From NCBI GenBank assembly GCA_963693365.1, contig CAVNZM010000009.1:10540001-10604000 (forward strand): a stretch of DNA of 64,000 nt, given 5' to 3'. The notes under the pieces were generated by a model. That model was given only the letters and a program-made list of their open reading frames with translations, did not search any database and was not told the DNA's origin. A program made the translations under genes and the position numbers. Numbering within the stretch: position 1 is the stretch's first letter; every line of letters begins with the position of its first letter. This document shows, piece by piece, positions 20,486 to 30,299 of this stretch. Origin of the DNA: Amoebidium appalachense. Taxonomy: Eukaryota > Ichthyosporea.

Positions 20486-21073
20486 AATAAAAATAAGAGT
20501 TCTCTAGATGCTCCCTGTGGTAGTGTTTCTTAACCCAACTCATTTTTTTAACCCTTTCCCCCAGGTTGAGAACAACTACACGTTGAACGTGATTGTGTTC
20601 CGCCAGTACCACCGACAGGTGATTGGCAAGGGCGGTGCTAACATCAACAAGATCAGAGACGCCACAGGCACAAAGGTATGGGGGGGTTTGAAAGGGGGGA
20701 GGGGAAGGGGGAGGAGGAGTTGGAGGGAGAAGGGGGGGGGGGGGGGGGGGGGGGGGGAGGGAGGTGGAGTGTTTGCAGGAGGCTTAGGAGGGAGAAGGTG
20801 TGGGCGTGGTGACAGCTTCTCGTTTTTTCTTTCTTGTTTTTCCCTTTGTTCCCCTTGTGTTCACCTCGTGTGAGACCTCTGCAGGTGTAGGATTGAACAC
20901 GTTGACTGTGTGAGGTAGGTGTTCCAGAGCAGACATCTTAAAGGGGTTTTTTTAAGTGTCCGGGTCGAATCAGACCCGATAGCGATTTAATCTTTGTGAT
21001 TGGCGAGATGCGCAAGTAACATTATTTTTAGCCCGAAGAGGCCTATAAGCCGGCCCCAAAGAAACCCCCACTG

Positions 21074-21128
<55 letters not shown>

Positions 21129-21683
21129 GATTGCAGATCACGGTGCCTGATGAGAAGGAGGAGCGAGACAGCATCACTGTGGTGGGCAGAAAGCCAGACG
21201 TGCTCAAGGCCCAGGAGATGCTGCTGGCCATCCAGGCCGAGCTGGTACGTGCCCGTGCATGGTCATGCATCCAAGTGCACAGCCGTGTGTGCATGGCCAC
21301 ATGTGAATTGCACGGGCACACATGCGACCGGCACAAATGCACAGGCACCTGGGCAGCCAAGCATGCACGTGCACATGTACAACTGCAAGCAGATTGTGCA
21401 GCCACGTCCTCACATGCACATAGATTGCCACGTGTTCACAATCACCACACGTGCCCACACACGCGCGCACATGGTCGCGTACACTCCCATATGCTCACGT
21501 ACACTCCCATGCTCTTCTGTACACTTGTGCACGTATTCACACATGTACGCGTGCAGGTGAAGATCAGCGAGGTTGAGCTCAAGATCGACGCCAAGCTGCA
21601 CACACAGCTGATTGGGCCAAAGGGGGCCGTGGTGCGCAGCATCAGCCAGGACTGCAACAACGTCATGATCGAGTTCCCCAAGG

Positions 21684-21777
<94 letters not shown>

Positions 21778-22427
21778 ACGTGCATGGAATGTGTGTGCAC
21801 GTCACGTGCGATGAATGCATGTATTGGCACATGCACCCTAGGTGCTTGCACACACTGGCACGGATTCAAGTACGCACGTGTGCTGCAAGCATGGATGCAC
21901 GGGGACTGGGTGCATGCAACTGCACAGGCACACACATTGCGTGTCTGTGCACGTGAAACTGTTTACGGACCAAGCGTACAGACAACTGAAATGGTACAAG
22001 CACATGCAATCACATACACGTGACCATGCATGGACGTGGATGTGTGGGATTGGATTGTATGCATGCACACAGTGAGGCGTGCACACACTTGCACACGCTG
22101 CATACATGTTTGTTCAATGCATTTAGACCTATGTGAATTCCATGCGTGCACACATCAAGACGCACTAGACACCGACCGTTTAGCTGCACGAGCAAACACG
22201 TACGTACACATGCATGCACGTGCACACTCACATGCTCCGTGGATTCTGTGCTGACAGTATGCACGCAGGGGAGCAGCAAGCCCAACATTGTGACTGTGCG
22301 TGGGCCCCATGATGACGTGGAGAAGGCCAAGAAGATGCTTATGAAGCTGGCCGAGGAGAAGGTGTGTGTGTGTGTGTGCGGGTGGGTGGCTGGGTGGGTG
22401 TGTGTATGTGGGTGTGTGTGTGTGTGC

Positions 22428-22466
<39 letters not shown>

Positions 22467-23109
22467 TCAGGATGGGGGTGGAGGTGAAGGTAGGGTGAGG
22501 GTGAAAAGGTGAAGGTGAGGGGGGCGATAAGGGGAGGTGGTTTGGTGTTGAGTGGGGTGGTTAGTGGGTGGGTGTATGACTTCGCACATGATGGCGAATG
22601 TGCTTGTGCACTTGTGGGAGACAACAAGCAGGAGCTTTCTCCCCGTTCATGTTCTGACTGTGTGTGCAGGCACTTGTGTCCCACACGGAGACGGTAACGT
22701 GTGCCCCCGAGCTGATGGGGTTCCTGATCGGCAAGGAGGGTGCAAACAAGAAGAAGATCCAGGACGGTACGTGAAATGTTTTCTTGATTGCTGATGTGCA
22801 CATAAACACCCTGTTTGTGTGGGGTGTGCACGTGCATCTAAAATGTCTGGTGCAAGTGCGTGGGGTACAATGTGCACAAACACTTGGTCTGTGTTGGTAT
22901 ATTAACAGACACATGGCTTGTCGGCGCATCCACTCCACGCAAACTACTCTCCTGTGTTCCTCACTTTCCACGCACATCCCCTATCCACCCCTGCCTGACC
23001 TCCGGCTTACCATACAAGTGCAACGATCATTTCTAACTGCACTAAACCACAATCAACCATCCATCTAACCATTCGACCTCATCTCCCCCCCCCCCCCCCC
23101 CCCCCCCTC

Positions 23110-23145
<36 letters not shown>

Positions 23146-24229
23146 CCTCCACCCCCAACTTACCCCCAATCCCCATTCTATCCCCTACCACACCCCACCC
23201 CACTCTTTACCCATCCACAAAAACACACACAGAAACCGAGACCCGTCTCCTGTTCCCAGGCAAGGCAGACGAAGAGAAATCCATCCTTATTATTGGCCGC
23301 AGAGGGAACACACTCAAAGCCAAGGAGATGCTTGAAGCGCTGATCAAACAGCTTGAAGAGAGGGTCACTGAGAGCATGCCCATCACTGGGGACCAGCATA
23401 GGGTGTTCTATCGCAACGGCAGCAAGCTGATTAAAGAACTGCAAGATGAGCATGCTGTTAATGTCTCCGTGGCCAGGGTGAGTGGTTTGCCGGGAGAGGG
23501 GGGGGGGGGGGGAGGGGAGAGGGGTATGTGTGTGTGTGGTTGGGGGAGGGGGGGTAGGTTGGATGGTTGTGTGGTGGGTGTTGGTGTGCTTGTGGTGACG
23601 AGGTGTTATGCGCAAGGGAGAGAGGGTGAGAGGGCTGGGTAAGATCTGGGTGTCGGTCGTAAGGTTGGAGGTGGGGAGGTTGGGTGGTGGGGAAGGAGAG
23701 GTGCTCAGTAGGGTCCGTGAGCATGCCGATGTGGGTCCGAAAGACGGAGTTGACACATGATTTTTGTTCTTCTTCCTGTGTCTGTATATGTGTATGTGCA
23801 CGTGTATGTGCCCATGCGTGCCTGCTGACAGCCACACACAGGACAAGGCGTCTGTGGAGCTGCGTGGGCCCAAGGAGGGGGTGGCCAGTGCAAAGGCAAA
23901 GGTCCAGGAGATCCTCGATGAAATGGTACAAATACCAATCCAACCCCCCCCCCCCCCCTTTAACCCCCGGCCTTTCCCACTGCCCTTGCCTGCATAAGCA
24001 ACCCTGCTCGTCTCTGATCAAGACGGGTGACCTACCCATGTTCAAGTGAAACGGTATCTGAGTTGGGTTTCGTTAACGAGGTGAATAGGTCGAAACTCGG
24101 GTACTGTGGATGACGTGGGCCCCCCCTGAGGAGGGGCTCTGCTTATTATGCATACTCTTTATGTATGGCTTGCATTCTGCATCGTGTTATCCGTTTGTTC
24201 TTGTGTACTTCGTACTTTTTGACGCATTC

Positions 24230-24267
<38 letters not shown>

Positions 24268-24546
24268 CCCGCCTGCCACCACCACGACCACCACCACCAC
24301 ACACACACACACACATCGAGAGAGAGAGGGAGAGAGAACACAGGCTCGCGCACGCATGCATACACGCACACACAGACACACACACAAAGAGAGACAGAGA
24401 GAGAGGGAGAGAGAGAAAGAGAACACGTGTGCGCACAACATGCACACACACCTGCCTGCCTCACAGACATACACAGTCACACAAAGCAAAGATAGTCGGA
24501 TGAGATGAAAACACAAAACGCCATGAAGACTCAAAGCCAAAATCGT

Positions 24547-24604
<58 letters not shown>

Positions 24605-25305
24605 CACGTGAGGTGACTGTTGAGGTTGCCATTGCGCCGGAGCACTACGGCAGCATCATGGGCAAGGGGGGTAGTCGTATTCAGACTATCCAGGACACAC
24701 ACAAGGTAATGCATGTGTTCCACATGCGTGTGAATGGATGGTGGTGGGTGTCTCATGTGTGCAGTTGCTCAATTCGTGTGTGGGTGTGTGTGGCTGTGCA
24801 CTTGGGATGTATGCATGTGCGCATGAACACATGGTGTGCCAGGTGTGGGCATGAATGTGTGTGTGCATGTGTTCGTGTGGGTATGGATGTGTGCCCGTGT
24901 TTGTGTGTATATGCAGGCGTGCACTTCCTCACGTGAAGTGAGCATGCATGAGCGCACGTGTTTGCGTTGGCAGAGGTGTGTGCAAGTGTTTGTTATGTGT
25001 GCATGGAATGTCACTCAATTATGTACATACATGTGTTTATGCACGTGTTCACGTGTGCATCCAGATATACGCGTGCTCACGTCTGAATTGATGTGCGGGT
25101 GCACACACACCCGTAGCATGCTTTCAGTGTGGAGTCCTTCCTTCCATATTCTCACACGTACTTCCCAGGTGCAAGTCAAGTTCCCCCGGGCACGTGGGGA
25201 GGCAGAGGCCAGTGAGGAGGGGGAGACCTCTGAGGGCCACATGGTGCGCATCAGCGGCGCACCGGAGAACTGCGAGGCTGCAAAGAATGACCTGCTGGTG
25301 TGTGT

Positions 25306-25336
<31 letters not shown>

Positions 25337-26257
25337 ATTCTTGTTGGAAAGGGGGCGAGGGGGGTGAGGATGTCGTGGGGTTGGTGGTGGGGGTGTTTGT
25401 GCTTTGGGAGCGCCGGAGGGGCCGCCGGAGGGGGGGGGGGGGGGGGGGGGGGGGCAAGAGAGAGCCAACGTGCTAGGCAGTCGCCACACAGGAGGGCAAG
25501 TGATGGGCACGTGCACTGACAGCACGCACGTGCAGGCGCTTGTGCCCGTGCACGTGACCATGGACATCCCCGTAGACTTCCACGGCAGCCTCATTGGCCG
25601 CGGCGGCAGGGTACGTGTCCCCCCCCCCCCCCCCCCCCCCCCCCCGCCCCCGCACACACAGACACGCACGCGCGCGCGCGCGCACACACACACACACACA
25701 CATACACTCTCTTTCCCCTCCGGACCTCCCAGATGATTTAACCCTGCCTTGTACCTTTTTGTTCCCTTTGTGCAGTGTGGGTATGTATTTTGTGCTTCAT
25801 TCGTCATTCTAATATATCTCTAATAATCGTTTTCACTCTTGCCTGCACTTCCTTTCGTTTCTGATCCCCCCTCTAATCACACACACAAAGAAAAAAACAG
25901 TTTCTCCCACCTCTCCGTATTATACGTGCAAACCCCGTCTGACCCTACCCATACCCTTAAGGTTTGTGTTGTGTACGTGCTTTCGTGGGGCATGCTGCGA
26001 CCTCCTCTCTCCCAACCGACTTCTATGTATAGTTCGCTGTGTTCTATCAACGAAATGATCTGATAGGCTCCATGTCACAGGGGGCCAGCCAGCTGCGTGA
26101 CGACTATGGTGTGACGCTCAAGTTCCCCTCAGCCAGCAAGGAGAGCAGTCACGTGACCCTCATTGGACCCCCCCAGGCCGTCGAGGAGGCAAAGAAATTC
26201 CTCGAGTCTAGGCTCAAGGAGATCGAGGCCGAGAGGAAAGACCGCGTATGGACCCCC

Positions 26258-26292
<35 letters not shown>

Positions 26293-27036
26293 CCTTTCCC
26301 ACTGCCCTTGCCTGCATAAGCAACCCTGCTCGTCTCTGATCAAGACGGGTGACCTACTCATGTTCAAGTGAAACAGTATCTGAGTTGGGTTTCGTTAACG
26401 AGGGGAATAGGTCGAAACTCGGGTACTGTGGATGACGTGGGCCCCCCCTGAGGATGGGCTCTGCTTATTATGCATACTCTTTATGTATGGCTTGCATTCT
26501 GCATCGTGTTATCCGTTTGTTCTTGTGTACTTCGTACTTTTTGACGCATTCAAAACCCCCCCCCCCGCCTCCCGGGGCTACCTCTCTTACACACACCATC
26601 CCTCTTTTCTTATGCAGGGTGGATTTGGGCACCCATTGAGGGTGGGCGCACCTAATGACTCTTGTGTGTGTGCTCTTTTTTTTTGGGGGGGGGGGGGGGG
26701 GGGGGGGGGGGGAATGGAAAAAATTCTGTTGTTTGTTGTGAATGCGAACCTCATATTTTGTAAGATATCTAACCCTCCCCCTCCCTCCTGTCGGACACTT
26801 TCTCTTACACCACGTATTACAACATAGTATTTTTGTAGAGAGCTTGAACCCCTAATGATAATCATTTTCCCCTCTGACGCCATGTGACCTGCAGGAGGCC
26901 CGCAACCACCGTCTTGAGGTGACAGTTGACGGAGAGATGGTGCCAAGAATCATCGGCAAGGGGGGTCAGACCATCAACCAGATCAGAAACGAGACTGGGT
27001 GCAACATCAACATTCCAAAGGTGTGCAAAGGAGGGT

Positions 27037-27070
<34 letters not shown>

Positions 27071-29805
27071 GAAGAGGTCGATGGGTTCATGGTTCTGTGT
27101 CCTGGTTGTTAGGATGGGTGTGTTTAAAACTACAGTGCTTGTGCCGTCTTTCTGCACCAATCAGCGCAAGGCAGGCCTTTGGGATGTGATTGGTTGGCAG
27201 TTTGACTCTTTAACAGTCAATTTCTGAGTGAAGCAAACGATTCCTATATAGGCTTCCCATGGCCGGCCAATCAAATGGTTGCAAAAAGCCGACTGATGCA
27301 GAAAGACGGTGCAAGCACTGTAAGGACGAATGGCCGTGCTTCCCTTACTCTTGTGTTGTTGTGTTTGTTGGTTTGGTTTTGTGTTTTTTTTTATATATAT
27401 CTTTTCTGTGTGGCAGAAGCAGGTGTTAGAGTGGTATCAGCTTTTCTTAGTCACAAACCGAGCCATGCTGTCAAACCTATTGATTCGAAGTGTATGCTAT
27501 TTTTTGTTTGTTTTAGATTTAGGAGATAAAAAACCCCTGGCGGCACTGCACTGACAATATTAAACGCCCCCAGGACAAGAAGGAGGGCCCTGTGACTGTG
27601 ACGCTAGTGGGCTACCCTGCAGCATGCGAGGCTGCAAAGGCCATGATCGAAGAGCTGACAGAGGCAAACAGCCAGGGAGGGGATGTGGTCGAGGATGAAA
27701 TTCAGGTGTGGGTCTGTGTGTGTGTGTGTGGTGGGGGGAGGGGAGAGGGGGGGAATTCAGATGGGGGTGTGGGTCTGTGTGTGTGTGTGGGGGGGGGGGG
27801 GGGGGGGGGGTTGAAGCTGTGTGGGTGTGTGTGTGGGGGGGGGGGGGGGTGTTGAAATTCAGGTGTGGGTGGGTGTTGGGGGAGGGGGGAGGGTGAAACT
27901 TAGATGGGGGTCTGTGTGCGTGGTGGGGGAGCAAAATTCATGTGTGTGTGTTTGTCCGTGGATGTGGTTTGATTGAGGGCCCATACATTTGGTTGAGAAT
28001 GTAGTCCAGGTGGGGGTCTATACATTTGTTTGGACGTGAAATTTAGGCAGGGTCTGTGAAGGCATTTTGTTAGAAGGTGGACTCAGGTGGGCGACCCGCA
28101 AGTGCAAGGGGGTATAAGCTCATGGGCATGGGAGAGGAGGGACAGTTCTGGAAGAGCAAAGGGGGGGGGTCTCATTAGAAGGGGTTGTGGAGGGGGGGAG
28201 GGGGGTCTTGCGGTGTTCTTGGGTCAGAGCCGAGCGATTTCATGCGATGTGATTTGCATAATGTACACATGCTTGTGCCGCAAGAGCCAAAAAAAAATTG
28301 GCTCACAAGAAACTCTTTTTTAAGCTCCATAACCTCTCCCCTCCTCCTCCATCCCCTCCGACTCTTTGCATTGCATATTCTTGGATAGAGACATGCAAAC
28401 ACAGACACAAGGAGTGTCTTTTTTTTCTGTCTCCTCATTGCCACGTGTAGATCCTGCAATGTTGTAGGCTTTCTTGTCGACTCAGGTGACTGACACTTGC
28501 ATGCAGGTTGACCACCGTGTGCATGGGCGGCTGATTGGAGCCGGGGGCAAGACGGTGATGCTTCTGAGCAAGGAGTTGGGCGTGCAGATCAAGTTCCCAA
28601 GGGTACGTGCCTGCCTTATTTGGAAATAACGTGATCTAACGCCTCACACAGACATGCCCGGCCAGAGATAAGTCTTTGACACTATTGCATCTGACACACA
28701 CATACATATATGGATGCAGACACACCCCCTTTAAAAAAAAAAATGAATAGTGTTTAGCACCGGTCCACAGACAGGGCTAAGAATGGATATATGGTACAAT
28801 CGCCATAGACACAACGAGATAATCGCTTAGATAGCTTCACTGTGTATCCAACGAGAGATAAAAATACTCCATAGCCCACCTGCCACCATCACCACCACCA
28901 CCACCACCACTACCCCTTTCACAGCCCTTCCCTCCTTCCATCCCCTCGCTATTTGTGTTGTGTGTGTGTGTGTGTGTGTGTGTGTGGAGCACCATGTGAA
29001 TGCACACGTGACTCACACGTGCATGCAGGACAAGACGAGTGACGTGGTGACGATCAAGGGCACACATGTGCAGGTGGAGGCTGCAAAGGACAGAATCCTG
29101 GACCTGGCCGAGGAATACGTACGTGTAACATGCATGCACGTGCACGTGCATGATGTATAGGGACAAAACAGAATGCATGCGATTGCAGAGAGGCAGAAAA
29201 ATCTTTCATCATGCAGTCACAGTTGCATCCTTGCACACACAGAGGGTAGACATATGCAGTGGCTACATCAACCACAACCATTGCATAATTCCTGCCGTTT
29301 TATCTTTGCTTGTTCGTGCATCGTTGGCAAATGTGAGAGTGTTCGGCTGGAGGTGATGGTGATTGTTGCTCTGCTTGTGTGTTTGGGTGAGATCTTAGGA
29401 GAAACGTGAGATATAGAGGTGGGGTTGGTGTTCTTTTTTTTTTTTTTTTTTTGCGTGTGTGTGTGTGTGTGTGTGTGTTGGGTGTTGGGTGTGTGTGTGG
29501 GGGGGGGGGGGGGGGGGGGTGTTTACGATGTGCCTTTTTATATGTACCAGGAGTAACTGTTTTGACAGTAGTAACATCCTTCTGACACATCTCCGTCGTT
29601 TCCTCCCCCACAGCTTCTTGAGATGGAGGAGGAAGGAGGTCTTGACGAGTATGAATACTCTGCCCCCAAGCACGAGGCTCCGGCACCCACAACCACCCCT
29701 GCACGGCAACAGGCACCCGATTTCCACGTCGACTTCCCCACCATGTCACAGCAGGCAGGAACATCGGCTCAGGCTGGCTCATGGACACGCCGGCCTGGTA
29801 TCTAG
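10830..29805 (+). CDS. HDLBP: Vigilin, multi-KH RNA-binding protein (complete, 30 exons, 1229 aa)
   Basis: Vigilin (yeast Scp160) is a cytosolic, ER- and ribosome-associated RNA-binding protein made almost wholly of KH domains; it influences translation of bound mRNAs. I joined 30 exons with GT-AG borders in a single open frame: all phases agree and no stop or frameshift appears. The 1229-residue product is close to the 1268 of human vigilin. The N-terminus ([31 protein letters not shown]) matches the vigilin leader with its DAFPPLP and PAGAWG motifs. Fifteen KH repeats follow. Most have a GXXG RNA-binding loop (GKEG, GAKG, GKGG, GQKG, GKGG, GPKG, GKEG, GKGG, GRGG, GKGG, GAGG). Repeats 1, 3, 4 and 11 lack it, as some vigilin repeats do. 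The tail ([20 protein letters not shown], then [11 protein letters not shown]) corresponds to the vigilin C-terminus. Start: the ATG at 10830 opens a 30-nt exon that ends in a good donor. Exon coordinates are in the three block entries. Confidence 0.95.
11595..12171. mobile_element. Foldback/MITE-like element with about 45-bp terminal inverted repeats
   Basis: Left end (11595-11642) begins GACTATACCCCACCCAAATA and runs through AAACCCAAACCCAGAT. The right end (about 12130-12171), read on the minus strand, begins GGCTATACCGCACCCAAATA and runs through the same AAACCCAAACC motif. A second, inner inverted pair (about 11829-11851 with 11868-11891, GTTTGGGATAGGAATCTAG) lies in the middle. No open frame. 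It fills most of vigilin intron 1 and ends 24 bp before the exon-2 acceptor. I could not define a target-site duplication. Confidence 0.6.
16334..16672 (+). repeat. C-tailed short interspersed repeat, full-length copy A
   Basis: A 339-bp unit starting TTCCTAGAAGCCCCGTCTCC and ending TTTTTGACGCATTCAA, followed by C residues. It recurs almost identically at 36545-36883 and in 5'-truncated form at 23959-24232 and 26291-26554. It lies in vigilin intron 8. A stretch TATCTGAGTTGGG and a later GGTCGAAACTC resemble RNA polymerase III A and B boxes, which would fit a SINE, but their spacing of about 20 nt is short. No coding function is evident. Confidence 0.75.
16964..22361 (+). CDS. HDLBP: Vigilin exons 9-18: KH5-KH9
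   Basis: Exons: 16964-17059, 17717-17836, 18276-18386, 19052-19141, 19435-19536, 19898-20032, 20565-20675, 21137-21244, 21557-21685, 22269-22361. Each KH repeat takes exactly two exons: the first carries the GXXG loop ([45 protein letters not shown]), the second the last strand and helix. All introns here are phase 0. Confidence 0.95.
17971..18145 (+). repeat. 88-bp tandem duplication in vigilin intron 10
   Basis: Units 17971-18058 and 18059-18145 both run from TGAACCCACCAACC through CATGCACGTGCACACATG to GGCTCGTTGCATC, with a few substitutions and a short indel. Confidence 0.85.
18412..18703 (+). repeat. Diverged relative of the C-tailed repeat
   Basis: GGGCCCTGATGATGGGCTCTG (18412 on) and, after unrelated sequence, GCGTACTTCGTACCGTG...TTCCGCATTC plus C-run (to 18703) resemble the 3' half of copies A-D (GAGGATGGGCTCTG; GTACTTCGTACTTTTTGACGCATTC). 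It is probably an old copy with an insertion. In vigilin intron 11. Confidence 0.5.
21686..22268 (+). repeat. Vigilin intron 17: (GT)n donor tract and CACGTG-rich DNA
   Basis: About 45 GT dinucleotides start at the splice donor itself (GAG then GTGTGTGT). The rest is rich in alternating GCATGC/CACGTG words such as GTGCACGTGCAC. No exon. Confidence 0.8.
22670..29805 (+). CDS. HDLBP: Vigilin exons 19-30: KH10-KH15 and C-terminal tail
   Basis: Exons: 22670-22766, 23233-23477, 23842-23925, 24604-24705, 25169-25297, 25536-25610, 26081-26245, 26895-27020, 27574-27705, 28507-28602, 29029-29118, 29614-29805. KH10 has [11 protein letters not shown]11 is degenerate ([13 protein letters not shown] instead of GXXG). 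KH12 has SIMGKGGSR and an acidic insert ([13 protein letters not shown]), an insertion also seen in the equivalent human repeat. KH13-15 have GRGG, GKGG and GAGG. The intron after exon 19 is phase 1; all others are phase 0. The last exon holds the acidic tail and the TAG stop at 29803-29805. Confidence 0.95.
23959..24232 (+). repeat. C-tailed short interspersed repeat, 5'-truncated copy B
   Basis: Begins TTTAACCCCCGGCC directly after a C-run and is near identical to copy A from there to the GACGCATTCAA end, again followed by a long C-run (24233-24265). In vigilin intron 21. Confidence 0.8.
26291..26554 (+). repeat. C-tailed short interspersed repeat, 5'-truncated copy C
   Basis: Begins GGCCTTTCCCACTGCC directly after a C-run of about 30 nt and ends GACGCATTCAA plus C-run. 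In vigilin intron 25. Confidence 0.8.
27133..27320. mobile_element. Tc1/mariner-type MITE, 188 bp
   Basis: The left end CAGTGCTTGTGCCGTCTTTC (27133 on) and the right end read in reverse, CAGTGCTTGCACCGTCTTTC, form terminal inverted repeats of about 32 bp with few mismatches. TA dinucleotides flank both ends (27131-27132, 27321-27322). CAGTG termini and TA duplication are hallmarks of the Tc1/mariner superfamily. There is no transposase, so it is non-autonomous. It lies in vigilin intron 26. Confidence 0.82.
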
Positions 29806-30003
29806 AGGAGAACCAATGGATGGCAGGAGATTATAGCCTTATAAGGCACCCAGTGGGTGCACTGTGTAGAATGGTGTGCGGGGCATTGTTTTGTATATAG
29901 ATAGTGTTCTGTATGGTTTATGAGGCCAGTAGATTAGCTTGATGATCATGAAACGTGAAATCTTAGAACCAACAAATAAATGCCTTGTCGTTTCAATCCT
30001 TGT

Positions 30004-30043
<40 letters not shown>

Positions 30044-30266
30044 TCCCTGTTGAAAGGTGCCCCTCACGATTTTCTTACGCAGTCACATTACCGGTAACGG
30101 GTTCTCCCCCCCCCCCTCACCCCCCCCAACCACCACCACGACCACACACACACATGCACACACACGTGTACACACATACACACAACCACATACACATGTA
30201 CACACACACACACACAAACACACACACCTCTCCAATAGTTTTTCTGCCTCGCTGCGCATTCAACCT

Positions 30267-30299
<33 letters not shown>

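Noticed and set aside
20955-20985. tRNA-like GGGTCGAATCAGACCC
   Set aside because: Forms a T-arm-like hairpin, but no acceptor, D or anticodon stem can be built around it.
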